From the NCBI GenBank assembly GCA_964618955.1, contig CAZUBO010000003.1, positions 1 to 64,000 on the forward strand: a stretch of DNA of 64,000 nt. Reading direction: 5' to 3'. The translations under genes and the position numbers were made by a program. The stretch's first letter is position 1. Each line of letters begins with the position of its first letter. Shown one piece after another: positions 29,134-40,692 of this stretch. Under the pieces are notes generated by a model. That model searched no databases. It was not told the origin of the DNA and saw only the letters and a list, made by a program, of their open reading frames with translations. The stretch comes from JAKLIH01 sp964618955. Its GTDB lineage: Bacteria > Patescibacteriota > Minisyncoccia > UBA6257 > JAKLIH01.

Positions 29134-29640
29134 TTGAATAATATAGATAATAAAAAAACAATTCTTTGACAATTTTTTCTTCCGATAACAATATCTATTA
29201 TAGGAATGATTATCACGATATTTTTATCGTACAAGACTTTAAAAGAAACGCGCATTATCAAATCAGCTGAATTTATGCTAGAATTTAATAAAGAATTAAA
29301 TGAAAAAACTATCTATAATATCTTAGATAGGGCGTCTAATAATTTACCTATTTTAATAAATAATGGTGGGCCTTATACTAGCAACGACCTGAATGATGTT
29401 TTGGGAATTTTTGAAGATATTAATATTATAAAACAAAATAATATTTTAACAGAAGATATGATTTATGAGTGATATGATGACGATCTTGAATCTATATGCG
29501 GTAATAAAGAATTTCAAAATTATATAAAATCAGAACAAAGTAAAGATCAAGAGTTGTGGTCGGGTGTTATTAATCTTGGTATAGAGATAATTCCTAATAA
29601 CAAAAGCCACTGTCAATTTTTTCACCAATTCTCAAAATAA
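29134..29640 (+). CDS. Single-TM membrane protein, TTG start proposed
   Basis: 168 aa if started at the TTG at 29134; an ATG at 29206 would cut the membrane segment. The segment is roughly residues 12-35 (FFLPITISIIGMIITIFL), then a cytoplasmic helical domain (KSAEFMLEFNKELNEKTIYN). It resembles DUF4760-type proteins in layout. Two TGAs (IL-W-QFF and YE-W-YDDD) are Trp. Confidence 0.62.
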
Positions 29641-29883
29641 CTATTTGCTATATATCCTAAATATACATTTTTGGCAATCTATAAAAAAATATCCTCCAAA
29701 CACTTGATTTTTTTTAAAAAATACTTTATATTATACATAACAAAATAATTTATACTTGGTCGACGATTTATACCAAATATTTATTTATAAATGCATAATA
29801 AATAAATACAAAATATTAAATCGATTGTATAAATGATTTAGTTTTTAGCTTTATATAAATAAAATAAAAAATAAGAAAATAAT
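29641..29883 (+). promoter_or_regulatory. AT-rich intergenic region with promoter
   Basis: No gene. A likely promoter is TTGATT, 17 nt, TATATT around 29704-29732, giving a ~150-nt AT-rich leader for the surface protein at 29884. Confidence 0.45.
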
Positions 29884-31383
29884 ATGAAAAAATTTTTATC
29901 TATTTTAACAGTCCTGCTTTTTGTTTTTGCATTTAGTGCAAACTTGACACATGCCGCTGCTATTGCTGATGTAGTTTATACACCAACAACATCTGTTGTA
30001 GGCAGTTCACCTGCAACAAGTGCAACTTTGACAACTTTTACTACAACAACAGCTGTTGTAGGTGGTCATTATATTGTATTAACATTTCCTACTGGTACAG
30101 TTTTAAATTCAGCCAACATTGTTAAAGGTGATTTTACAATTCAAGAGACTGGTGCTGGATCAGCTGCTACTGCCCCTGTAGCCGTAACAACGGATGCTGG
30201 TGCTAGAACACTTACATTTATTGTTCACCCATCTTCTATCTCATCTGATACGCCAGGTATTGGTGTATTTACAATTGCCTTGTCTGGTACTGCTGAGGGA
30301 AATGAAATTGTTCATCCAACAACCAAAACTACTACTGGGTCATTTTCAGTAGCTACTGAAGCTGGTGATAGTGGTGCTGATGCCGATGTAACTTTTGTGG
30401 CTGGTAATATGACTCATTGAGATGTTGCTCCTGCAGCTGTTACTGCTGGCTCAGCTTTCAATGTTGTTATTACTGCTCACGATGTATATAACAATCAAAC
30501 TACTAAACAAACAGATGGTACGGCTTTGGGTGATGAAGCCTTAACAATCACATCTACTGCTACAGCTATCGGTGCCAATATTCCAACTTACAATGGTAAC
30601 GATTTGAGAGATGGTGAAGCTGTTACTATTAATTTTGCCACTGGTCAAGGAACTGCTACTAATTTCATTTTCTACAAAGCTACAGAAACTCCAACAATAA
30701 CAATTGCTTCAAGTTCAGTTGCAGCTATGACCGGAACTTCAACCGCTATAACAGTAGCCACTGGAGTAAAAGATGAAGTTTTAATTTCGTCTGTTAAACC
30801 AACTATTGGTTATATTTATCAAAATATTTCTCCACAATTATCGGCTAAATTAGTTGATGCTTATGGTAACACAGTAACATCTGATGATACTTCAGAAATT
30901 ACCTTCAAGGCTTATACTTCAGCTGATTGTCTTACAACTGCTGCCAATCCAGATTTAACTGGAACTAAAGTGGTCGCCGTTACTGATGGTGTAGCTACTT
31001 TTCCTGGATTAAGATATAATACTGTTAATACAACAGGTATTTATATTCGAGCATCACACGATTTAGATACTAGTGGTACAATTTTAGTTGGTACTCCAAA
31101 AGAATATGATTGTACAAACTTAATTAAGGTTTATGCTAATGGTGGACAGACTGTTACAAGTAGTTATTCAGGAACTACAACAACAACTACTACTCCAACT
31201 ACTACAGTTACAACAGCTCCTGCTACTACAACAACTACCGCTCCAGCTTTTCAAGGCAAGATGCCAGTTGCTTCAAAAGCAATTAGCGCTATGACCCTAA
31301 CTGAAAAGAATTCATACATTATGGAACTTCAAACATTCTTAATTCAATTGTTAACTCAATTATTAACATTAATGAAGAAATAG
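29884..31383 (+). CDS. Secreted S-layer-like Thr-rich protein
   Basis: 499 aa. Signal peptide MKKFLSILTVLLFVFAFSAN to about THA-A. Two or three Ala/Thr-rich beta domains, the last Ig-like (SAKLVDAYGNTVTSDDTSEI), then a Thr/Pro-rich linker and a C-terminal amphipathic helix (MELQTFLIQLLTQLLTLMKK). It has one TGA Trp (NMTH-W-DVAP). Probably an abundant wall-surface protein, given composition and strong terminator. Not assigned to a family. Confidence 0.78.
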
Positions 31384-31398
31384 TAGTTCTTAAAAATT

Positions 31399-31425
31399 AA
31401 AAAAGACTCGAAAGGGTCTTTTTTA
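31399..31425 (+). terminator. Intrinsic terminator
   Basis: AAAAGACTC-GAAA-GGGTCTTTTTT. Confidence 0.85.
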
Positions 31426-31466
31426 ATTTGCTTAATCTTCACATCTTTGATATATTAAATAATATT

Positions 31467-32027
31467 ATGGAAGACCAAAATATACAAAATATAATACAAT
31501 TCAAACAAGGCAATCCTAATGCTTTTAATATTTTAGTAAAAGACAATTTAAAATCAGTTTTAAACTTTGTTTATCGGTATATTTATGATACTGAATTAGC
31601 AGAAGATATTACTCAAGAAGTTTTTATCAAAGTTTGAAAAAATATATCAAAATTTGATACTTCCAAGAACTTCAAACCTTGATTATTCAAAATTGCCAGA
31701 AATACTGCTTTGGATTTTATTAAAAAAAGAAAATTAATTCCATTTTCAAGTTTTGAAAATGATAATGAAGAAAATCATTTTATCAATAATTTAGAAGATC
31801 AATCCAAAACTCTTTTAGAAGAAATTAATCTTCAAGAACAAAAAGAGTTCTTAAATGACTTTCTTCAAGAGCTCAAACCAAACCAGCAATTAGTTTTCTT
31901 CTTGTATTACTATGAAGAACTGACTTTCAAAGAGATTTCTGAAACTTTAAGTATTTCCATAAATACCATTAAAAGTCGTCATCTTCGAGGTCTTGAAAAA
32001 TTAAAAGCCATAATGCACCAAAATTAA
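31467..32027 (+). CDS. ECF-type RNA polymerase sigma factor heading the efflux operon
   Basis: 186 aa. Region 2: ELAEDITQEVFIKV-W-KNISKFD and FKP-W-LFKIARNTALDFIKK; both Trp are TGA, and the second is nearly invariant in sigma region 2. Region 4: VFFLYYYEELTFKEISETL and STIKSRHLRGLEKLK-like helix (NTIKSRHLRGLEKLK). Start at 31467 is preferred; the 13 codons upstream do not resemble sigma factors. It is followed by a membrane protein, a DUF5666-like protein and a HlyD/MacB exporter. Confidence 0.88.
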
Positions 32028-32055
32028 TAAATCAATCGTATTAAATATATATACC

Positions 32056-32457
32056 ATGAAATACAATATTATAAATCCTTCTACTAATCTTTATGATCGT
32101 ATCATTTTGGCGATTAAGAAGGAACAAGAGACTCGAAAAACAAAAAAATTGTTTTTACTATTATCAGTAATTTTTGTTTTGTCTTTTACTATTACAATTG
32201 TTTCAATTGTTCTTTTTATTAAAGAATTCAATGCTAGTGGTACTATCTATGTTATTAAAACTGCCTTGTCAGACCTAAGTCTTTTTAAAACTCTTTGACA
32301 GTACTTTTTCTTAGCCTTTATCGAGCTTTTACCTATAACCAATATTATTCTTTTCTTAATCTGCCTGTTTATCACTATCTTTGCCTTAAGACTCTTAATG
32401 TACAAAAAATACCTATTAATAAAAACTTTATTAAATTATTCTCATGGAACTAGATAA
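32056..32457 (+). CDS. Two-TM membrane protein, possible anti-sigma factor
   Basis: 133 aa. Cytoplasmic N-terminus (INPSTNLYDRIILAIKKEQE), membrane segments at about residues 34-57 and 90-112. Its place directly after the sigma gene and the short cytoplasmic N-terminus fit an anti-sigma factor, as inferred from context. It overlaps the next gene by 14 bp. One TGA Trp (FKTL-W-QYF). Confidence 0.65.
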
Positions 32458-32941
32458 AAAATATTTTAAAATTAGTGAAGAATTTTTAAAGCCATTTCTT
32501 ATGGTTTTGTTTTTGATTGTTTTTGGCTTTGCTATGTTTCAATTTGGTACCAATCTTGGTTCTAATCGTGGTCGTTTTGCTTGTAATTGAGCCAAAAATT
32601 ATCAAAATAACTTTGGTGGCCCTAGATTTGGCTTTGGTCAAGATCAGCCCTTTAATGATTTTGTTGATGGTCATGGCATTTTTGGTGAAATTATCAAAAT
32701 TAATAAAACTGATATTGTGGTTACTAGCAAAGAAGGTGTTGAAAAAATTATCAATATATCTGACAAAACTATTATCAAATCCTTTGAAAAAGATATAACA
32801 ATTGAAAATCTCAAACTCAATGATCGTCTTATGATTATTGGTGACCCTAATGATCAAGGGCAAATCGATGCTAAACTAATCAGAATTTTTAATAAACCAA
32901 CTTCCATGAATTTTAAACCTTTTAATTATGACAAAAATTAA
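32444..32941 (+). CDS. Membrane-anchored DUF5666-like protein
   Basis: 165 aa. One N-terminal membrane segment (FLMVLFLIVFGFAMFQFG), a Gly/Asn-rich spacer, then a beta-barrel-like domain starting GIFGEIIKINKTDIVVTSKE. The same arrangement recurs in the protein at 36555 that closes the operon. It overlaps both neighbours (14 bp each). Function unknown; such domains are small OB-like folds. Confidence 0.7.
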
Positions 32942-34583
32942 TTTTAAAAAGCTCCTAAGCAACAAGAAGTTTATTATTGTTTTTATCCTTGTAATTTCTC
33001 TTCTTATTTATTTCATTTTTAAAGCAACGTCTTCAAAAAATCAACAACCTACTTATACTACTGTTCAAGCTGAAAAGGGGACTCTTATCAGTAGTGTCTC
33101 TGGTAGTGGTCAGATTGTTGCTTTTGATGAAATCGAAATCAAACCAAAAATTTCAGGTAAAGTCACCTATATTAATTTAAAAAATGGTAAAAAAGTCAAT
33201 CAAGGCGATCTTTTAATTCAGCTCGATTCAACCGAAGCTCAAAAAAATGTTTGGGATGCTAAAATTAATTTAGCTAATGCCAAACTTTCTTCCAAAGATC
33301 TTAGCCAAGAATCCAATGATTCTCTAGCTGTTGCTTACAATAATACTTTAAATTCTTTAACTTCTAATTACAAAGACATTTCTACTTTACTCCCCAATAT
33401 TCGTCCACTTTTTGAACAAAGTAGTTACAATTCTTCTGAAGAAGACAACAATGATGCTGACTATTATCTAAGATTAGTTAGATTTATCCAAAAAAATCGT
33501 AATGTTGGGATTGATTTGTCTTACTGAACCAAAACAGTTGAAAAACAATATTTAGATATTGAAGGTAAGTATTCAACCATTCAATCAACTGCCTGAGCTT
33601 TGAATAATAGCTCTGATAGAACTCAAATTGAAGATATTTTAAACCAAACTTATTCGCTCGATCAAGAATTCTTAGATTTAATTCGTCAAACTTTAAATCT
33701 TACCCAGAAATATCAATATCTAATTAATACCGAGAATATCTCAACTCCAATTGCAACTTCAACTACTACAAATCAAATAGCAAAATTATCAGAATTAAAT
33801 TCTTCCTTGATCTCTCATGTCAATGATTTAAAATCAGTCAAAGATGCTTTGACTACTGCCAAAGATACTTTTAAAAAGGTTGAAGTTAATTCTGAAACCC
33901 AAGAATTAACTATCAAACAGAAAGAATTAGATTTAAAATCAGCCAACGAAACTTTAAATTCCAACTTTATCTATGCTACTTTAACTGGTGTCTTAACTTC
34001 CATTAATGCCCAATTAAAAGTTGGTGATACCGTTTCTAATTCAACTTCAATTGCTACTCTAGCCACTAATCAACAAATTGCTGAGATTACTTTAAATGAA
34101 GTTGACGTTGCCAAAGTAAAACTTGATCAAAAAGCCAGCATAACTTTTGATGCCATCGAAGATTTAACTTTAACTGGTAAGGTCATCGAAGTTGACGATG
34201 TTGGTACTACTGATCAAGGTGTAGTAACTTATGGGGTTAAAATTGCTTTTGATGAACAAGACGGCCGTATCAAACAAGGCATGAGTGCTAGTGTTGAAAT
34301 CATTACTGATATCAAAACTGATATTTTTGTAGTTTCTTCTAGTGCTATCAAAAACGATTCTACTGGTAACTATATTGAAATTCTCAATACTGACCAAACT
34401 ATTTCTAAAAAATATATTACTGTAGGTATCTCTAATGATACCCAAACAGAAATTCAAAGTGGTCTTACTGGTAATGAAACTATCATTATTAAAACTTCTG
34501 CTTCAACTAGTAAAAAAACCAGTACTACTTCAGCTACAAAAAATGCTTTTTCTATTCCTGGTATGGGGGGTGGCCCTCGTTAG
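32928..34583 (+). CDS. HlyD/MacA-type membrane fusion protein
   Basis: 551 aa. N-terminal membrane anchor (FIIVFILVISLLIYFIF), first half of a biotinyl-lipoyl domain (SGSGQIVAFDEIEIKPKI), a long helical hairpin (residues ~90-310), the second lipoyl half and a beta-barrel (KASITFDAIEDLTLTGKVIE). It would link the MacB transporter to the cell exterior. Two TGAs are read as Trp. C-terminus is Ser/Thr/Gly-rich. A paralog is at 51449. Confidence 0.87.
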
Positions 34584-34606
34584 CTATTAATATCTAAAAC
34601 TATACA

Positions 34607-35284
34607 ATGATTGAAGTAAAAAATTTAGTAAAAATATATAGAACTGGAGAAGTTGAAACCAGAGCATTGGACAATATTTCTTTTAAAGTTAATAAAGGCG
34701 AATTTGTTGCTATCATTGGTCCTTCAGGTTGTGGCAAATCAACTTTAATGCATATTCTGGGTTGCTTAGATACTCCCACAACAGGCAAATATTTTTTAGA
34801 TCAAAAAGACGTTTCACTTCTAAATGATAATGAATTAGCTGAGATTAGAGCTACTCAAATTGGTTTTGTTTTTCAATCTTTTAATCTTCTACCTCAAATT
34901 ACTGTTTTGAGAAATACCATGTTACCTTTAATCTATACCAATACTCCTAAAAGCCAAAGAGAGTCTATTGCTAGGGGTATTTTAAAAGAAGTTAATTTCG
35001 AAGAAAATCATATTTATCATTTTTCTAATCAACTTTCTGGTGGCCAAGTTCAGCGAGCTGCTATTGCCAGAGCTCTAATCAACAATCCTTCTATTATTCT
35101 GGCTGATGAACCTACTGGCAATCTTGATAGCAAGAATAGCGAAATCATTTTGAAAACTTTTAAAGATTTGAATCAACTTGGTCATACTATCATTTTAATC
35201 ACTCATGACCAAGATATTGCTAATCAAGCTGGTCGTATAATTTCAATCAAAGATGGAAAAATAATCAAAGATATTAAAAATTAA
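34607..35284 (+). CDS. MacB-type ABC transporter ATPase
   Basis: 225 aa. Walker A GPSGCGKST, Q-loop FVFQSFNLLPQ, signature LSGGQVQRAAIARAL, Walker B IILADEPTGNLD, H-loop ITHD. Belongs to the LolD/MacB group, which drives export of peptides, lipoproteins or toxins through the adjacent permease. Confidence 0.93.
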   Translation: MIEVKNLVKIYRTGEVETRALDNISFKVNKGEFVAIIGPSGCGKSTLMHILGCLDTPTTGKYFLDQKDVSLLNDNELAEIRATQIGFVFQSFNLLPQITVLRNTMLPLIYTNTPKSQRESIARGILKEVNFEENHIYHFSNQLSGGQVQRAAIARALINNPSIILADEPTGNLDSKNSEIILKTFKDLNQLGHTIILITHDQDIANQAGRIISIKDGKIIKDIKN

Positions 35285-35288
35285 TTTT

Positions 35289-36512
35289 ATGCTAATTTCC
35301 GACTTAATTCAAGAAACTTATTCTGCTATCTTTGCTAACAAAGTCAGATCTGGTCTTACTATTTTAGGTATTGTCATTGGTATTGGTTCAGTTGTAGCTA
35401 TGATTTCTATTGGTCAAGGCGCCAAAGGTAGTATTGAAAAAAGTATTCAATCTATTGGCTCTAATTTAATTATGGTCTATCCTGGTTCCCAACAAAAAGT
35501 TGGTACTCAGGTTAGAGGTGGTTTTGGTTCAGCTCAAACTTTAACCAAAGCTGATGCCGAGGCTATCGAAAAAGAAGTTTCTAATATTGAATATGTTGCT
35601 CCAGAAATATCTAAACGCTATCAAATAACTTCCAAGGGAACCAATAGTAATGTTAGTGTAGTTGGTGTTACTTCAGTCTACAATACTGTAAAAAATATTG
35701 AACTTGATTCTGGATCTTTTGTATCCGATCAACAGCTGAATAGCTTATCAAAAGTTGCAGTTTTGGGACCAAATACCAATACAGAACTTTTCGGTGAAGG
35801 CATTAATTCTATTGGTAAAAAAATTCGTATCAATAGAATTGATTTTACCATTATTGGTATTACCAAAGCCAAAGGAGGTACTGGCTTTGGTAGTCAAGAT
35901 GATATTGTATATATTCCTTTGACTACTGCTCAAAAGTTTTTAACTGGTAAAGACTATGTTTCTACTATCAATGTTCAAACTATAGATCAAAAGTCAATGG
36001 CACAAGCCCAAGAAGATATTACTTCTTTGCTTCTAGCTCGTCATGATATCTACAATGCCGATTTAGCTGATTTTACTGTATATAATCAAAATGATATTGT
36101 TGCCGCAGCTTCGTCAGTTACCAATACTTTTACCGTTCTTTTAGCTGCTATAGCTAGTATTTCACTATTAGTTGGCGGCATTGGTATAATGAATATGATG
36201 CTAACTTCAGTTGCTGAGCGCACTAACGAAATTGGTCTTCGTAAATCCATTGGTGCCAAAAAACAAGATATCAATTTGCAATTTTTGGCCGAATCAACCC
36301 TTCTAACAATTGTCGGTGGTATTCTTGGAATAATTTTTGGTTGAATTGCTGCTTTTTGTATGACTTACTTTGCTAAAATCACTACCAGTGTTTCCATTTC
36401 TTCAATTCTTCTAGCTTTTGGTGTATCTTTTGTCATTGGTCTTGCTTTTGGCTATTATCCTGCTTCTAGAGCTGCTAATTTAAATCCAATAGACGCTTTA
36501 AGAAGACAATAA
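35289..36512 (+). CDS. MacB-type ABC transporter permease
   Basis: 407 aa. One N-terminal membrane segment (GLTILGIVIGIGSVVAMISI), a large extracytoplasmic MacB_PCD domain, then the FtsX domain with three segments (LLAAIASISLLVGGIGIMNM, ERTNEIGLRKSIGAKKQDI). A TGA (36342-36344) lies in the third last helix (IIFG-W-IAAF); without reading it the last ~55 residues, including GYYPASRAANLNPIDALR, are lost. Confidence 0.92.
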
Positions 36513-36554
36513 AATATTTAAATTAATAATTAAAAAAATATTAAACTTTGTATT

Positions 36555-36995
36555 ATGAATAAAAAAACAATGTTAACTTATGGCATAACTACTTTGCTTG
36601 TAATCATTTCTTTTGTTGCTGGTATGCAAACTGGCAAATCAAGAAATACCAACAAAGCTTTTGGTAATAGAAACATTCCTAATGGTATGAATCAAAACTT
36701 CAATAAAGGTACTGGTATGAATATTCGTTCTGGCGCTAGCAACATTATGGGTGAAGTACTCTCTAAAGACGAAAATTCTTTAACCATTAAATCCAAAACT
36801 GGTTCTAAAATAGTCATCGTTTCTAAGTCAACAGAAGTTTTCAAAACTATCACTGGCAGTATCGCTGATATTGCTGTTGGTACTAATGTTGTGATTACTG
36901 GTAAAGAAGGCGATGGCAATTCTACTGTAGCAGATAGTATTAGAATTGTTGATAAAGTTACTATGCCTCAATTATCACCCACTAAACAAGATTAA
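36555..36995 (+). CDS. DUF5666-like membrane-anchored protein closing the efflux operon
   Basis: 146 aa. N-terminal membrane segment (ITTLLVIISFVAGMQTG), Asn/Gly-rich linker, then GEVLSKDENSLTIKSKTG and VITGKEGDGNSTVADSIR, the same fold pattern as the protein at 32444. The two flank the transporter genes, possibly accessory to it. No Trp. Confidence 0.7.
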   Translation: MNKKTMLTYGITTLLVIISFVAGMQTGKSRNTNKAFGNRNIPNGMNQNFNKGTGMNIRSGASNIMGEVLSKDENSLTIKSKTGSKIVIVSKSTEVFKTITGSIADIAVGTNVVITGKEGDGNSTVADSIRIVDKVTMPQLSPTKQD

Positions 36996-37010
36996 ATTCA
37001 AACTATAAAG

Positions 37011-37123
37011 CAAAAAGAGAGTCGTAAAAACGACTCTCTATATAAATTCTAATTAACAATACCTTCTATGCTATTTACGAAGAACCATACGGAGCCCCAC
37101 ATATATAAGGATTTACTTGTTAT
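37011..37123 (-). ncRNA. Candidate ~110-nt small RNA
   Basis: Minus strand: TTGACT (complement of 37152-37157), 16 nt, TATAAT (complement of 37130-37135), an excellent promoter. About 110 nt later AGAGAGTCGT-TTTT-ACGACTCTCT is followed by TTTTT, a strong terminator in that direction. Between them there is no ORF with a ribosome site. The middle (GTGGGGCTCCGTATGG) is more GC-rich than its surroundings. Confidence 0.6.
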
Positions 37124-37299
37124 ATATATATTATAGTAAATAATTTATTAAAGTCAATAGTATTCTTAAATATTCTTTGTTGGAAAATATTAATCTTTTT
37201 AATATTTAAATATTAAACTATTTGACTTTTTTTGTGAATTATTATATATTAAACATGATAGCAAAAGTCAATTATAAATAATTTTAATTTATAATTATT

Positions 37300-38130
37300 A
37301 TGCGCAGAATAAAATCTCACACAATGCAAAAACTGGAATATATTCAAAAATATATTAGTGCTTATACAGTTGCAACAAAAAAGTTGCCCTTCAAATATTA
37401 TATTGATGCTTTTGCTGGAAGTGGATTATGTATTTTGTGCGATGAAAAATGTAAATCACGAGGGAAAAATAAATGTAGCAAATGCAGTCGAGGAAAGATA
37501 GTAAGCGGTTCTGCTATAATTGCATGTAATATCTTAAATCGTTTTCAGAGATATATTTTTATAGATCTAGATAAGAATTGTATCAAAGAATTAAAAAATG
37601 CTATTAAGTCGTTCGATGAACCATTACAAAATATTATTAGAATAGAACAAGGCGATGCCAATGTAATATTAAAAGATTTCTACAAAAATGCGTCTAGATT
37701 TAACGGCTATTTAGTATTACTTGATCCTGAGGGTCCAGAACTTAAATGAAAAACTATTGAAGCGTTAGCCAAAATACCTAAGATAGATCTTCTTATACTA
37801 TATCCTTATGACATGGCAATCGTAAGATTGACAAAAGAGTACATAGAATTATTAGATGAATTTTATGGCGATAAGGCTTGGATAGATATCTATAGGGATA
37901 AAAATAATTGCACGGCAGAGAAAAGAAAGACAGCGTTGTTAAATTTTTATATCTCTAATTTAAATAAGTTAGGTCTTGGGCAGGTTGTTTATAAACAAAT
38001 CCGCAAAAATATTAGAGATGGACATCCTCTTTATCATTTGATATTAGCCAGTCGTAATTCGGTTGCCAAAAATATAATGAATGATATTTTTGGCAAGGAA
38101 TTAGACGGTCAAGAAAAATTAAAATTTTAA
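37300..38130 (+). CDS. tcmP: Three-Cys-motif partner protein TcmP
   Basis: 276 aa. YYIDAFAGSGLCILCDEKC matches the TcmP start of a methyltransferase-like fold; a Cys-rich insert (CKSRGKNKCSKC) follows, then YLVLLDPEGPELK-W-KTIEAL and DLLILYPYDMAI. One TGA is Trp. TcmP proteins are encoded beside proteins with a three-Cys motif, as here. Function is unknown. Confidence 0.88.
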
Positions 38131-38141
38131 AGAATAATATT

Positions 38142-38987
38142 ATGAAAAAAATAATGCGAAAAACATTATTGTATAAAACTAAGGTTGAATATGGTGATTG
38201 AACAATCAACCATATTTTAGGTTGCTCTCATGGCTGTAATTTTCCTTGCTATGCAATGCTTATGGCCAAAAGATTCGGCTGAATTAAGAGCTATAACGAC
38301 TGAAGAAAACCGCAAATAGTAGAAAACGCTTTAGAATTATTAGAAAAAGAAATACCATTATACAAAGATAAAATAAAATTTGTGCATTTATGCTTTATGA
38401 CAGACCCATTCATGTATGATGATAAAACAAAGAAATTAATTCCTGAAATTAAAGAATTAACTACAAAAATAATAGAAAGATTGAATAAAGATAAAATAAA
38501 AGTTACTACTTTGACAAAAGGTCTCTATCCTAAAGAGATTGCATCAAATAAGAAGCTTTTAAAATCTAATGAATATGGTATTACCCTGGTGTCTTTAAAC
38601 AAAAACTTCAAAGATAAATTTGAACCATTCTCTTCTCCTTATAGAGCAAGAATTAATTCTTTAAAAAAATTAGCGGATGCTGGATTAAATACTTGGGTAA
38701 GTATGGAACCATATCCAATACCAGAATACGATAATGATGCTGAAAACATAGAAAAGGTATTAAATGAAATTAAATTTGTTAAAAAGATAGTTTTTGGAAA
38801 GTTAAATTACAAAAAATTAACTATGGAAAAATCATTAGATTCTAATAGCTGAGCTAATAGCGATGATTTTTACAGAGCTATGTCTCAAAAGGTTATTGAT
38901 TTTTGTAAAAAGAACAAAATACAATATCATATTAAAATTGGTACCCCATTGAGCACGGAAAAGCCAAACAAGCTTTTTAGTAAGTAA
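38142..38987 (+). CDS. Radical-SAM-like three-Cys-motif protein
   Basis: 281 aa. INHILGCSHGCNFPCYAMLM gives C-x3-C-x3-C, as expected of the three-Cys partner of TcmP, and resembles SplB-like radical SAM enzymes that bind a 4Fe-4S cluster. A TIM-barrel-like region follows (FVHLCFMTDPFMY, KVTTLTKGLYP, NTWVSMEPYPIPE). It starts 11 bp after tcmP and ends in TAA. Five TGAs are Trp, two within FG-W-IKSYND-W-RK. Confidence 0.85.
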
Positions 38988-39062
38988 TTATTAGTTGTAA
39001 TTTATGCTCTTATTGACTTGAATATCAAAGTTTGTTAAACTATAGCCATAATATAGACTAAT

Positions 39063-40601
39063 ATGAAATACTGAAAACCAACATTTAAAAACCTTTTCAA
39101 AACACTAGTATCTTGCTTGTTAATTTTTCTAACAAGCAGTATTGGTGTTTTTGCTTTTGATGCTAATTCTAAAATCAATATCTATAAAACCAGCGATAGT
39201 GAATATCGTGATCAAATCAATGTTAGCAATATCAAAAACACTAACTATATTAATTTTTATGTAGATCAATATTGGTGAAGTAAACAAACCTTTACCGACC
39301 AAGATAAAGTCTCTAATTTTGCTATTGCTCTTGGCTCTGAATTTGAATACAATATCTATCCAAAATTAGTCAAAGTTTTGCCTAATATTACTTCTTGACT
39401 TTCCTATAATCAAAAATTAAATATTATTCTAACTCCAATGAATGGTGGTATTCAAGGGTATATCCGCCCAGAAGATTTCAATAGTAAAACTCAAAACAAT
39501 ACTTCTAACAGTGGTACTATTGTTTATCTTAATGCTAATAATATTTTGAACCCTAGCATATCCAACAATATTTTGTTTTCTTTCTTCGCTCATGAATTTA
39601 TGCATATCATTACTTTTCGAGAAAAAAATATCTATTTTAACGTATCAGAAGATACTTGATTGGAAGAATTGCGTAGCGAGTATTTAGCTAATTATCTTGG
39701 CTACAATAAGTCTGCTGATTCCTATTTAAATTTTCGTTTGCAAAACGGTGTTAGTTTAACGGATATTAATTTAATCAATTGAAATAATGCTAGCAATAGT
39801 TATTCTTTAATTAATCTTTTTAGTATTTATTTGGTCCAAAGATATTCTTCAGATATTATCTTTAGTACTCTAGCCTCTAAAGCTACTGGCATTGATTCCA
39901 TCAATAATTATCTTTCTCAACATGGCTTTAAAGAAAGATTCAAAGATATTTATCAGGATTGAGTTATTGCTAATATTATAAATAATTGCGAAACAAATAC
40001 AAACTATTGCTATAAAGATATTGATATTCAAATTAATATTCCTGGTACTAGTTTCTATTTACCAATCAATAATGATAGTGTGCTTTCGATTAGTGATTCT
40101 TTAACAAACTACCAAACTAAGTATCAGAAGATTGTTGGCGGCTCTGACAATTTAGAATTAACTCTTGAAAATACCAAAAACAATATTTATCAAAAGATTC
40201 CATATATTTTGGTTGATAAAAACAATCAAAAATCTTTAAGCTTTTTTAGTTTTAATACAACTACCGAACAACGAATTGTTATCAAAAATTATTCCAAATC
40301 TTATGCTAATATTATTATTATTCCAATGTTCGCCGATAAGGCTGGAAATAATTCCCAGATCTTTAAATGAAATATTAATAGTACTAAAAGTTTTCATGTA
40401 ATTCCTGGTACCAAACCAACTACTACTAAATCAGTTGCTACAACTAAGTCAAGAAGTGTGACTACCACAACTACTAATCCTCAGTTTGGTACGGCAACTC
40501 CTATAGTTATCAATATTAATGCTCCAACTAAACCATCTTGATTCTCAAGGATTACGTTTAGTATCGTCTTCTTCCTTCAAAGAATTTTTCAGAAAAAATA
40601 G
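39063..40601 (+). CDS. Membrane-anchored zinc metalloprotease (HExxH, gluzincin-like)
   Basis: 512 aa. Signal/anchor at residues ~13-35, then a catalytic domain with FFAHEFMHIITF and, 20 residues on, EDT-W-LEELRSEYLAN, whose Glu fits a gluzincin third ligand; the Trp is TGA. A C-terminal Thr-rich stalk (TTTKSVATTKSRSVTTTTT) and a second membrane segment (FSRITFSIVFFLQRIF) follow. It probably acts on surface proteins or on neighbouring cells. Confidence 0.8.
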
Positions 40602-40609
40602 CCTAATTA

Positions 40610-40640
40610 TAAAGTCAGTAGCTCAGCTATTGACTTTTTC
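40610..40640 (+). terminator. Intrinsic terminator
   Basis: AAAGTCAGTAGCT-C-AGCTATTGACTTTTT, an almost perfect stem with T run. Confidence 0.85.
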
Positions 40641-40692
40641 AATAAAATGCCCTATAATATACTCATATTAACAAATTCATTTTTTACGGGAT

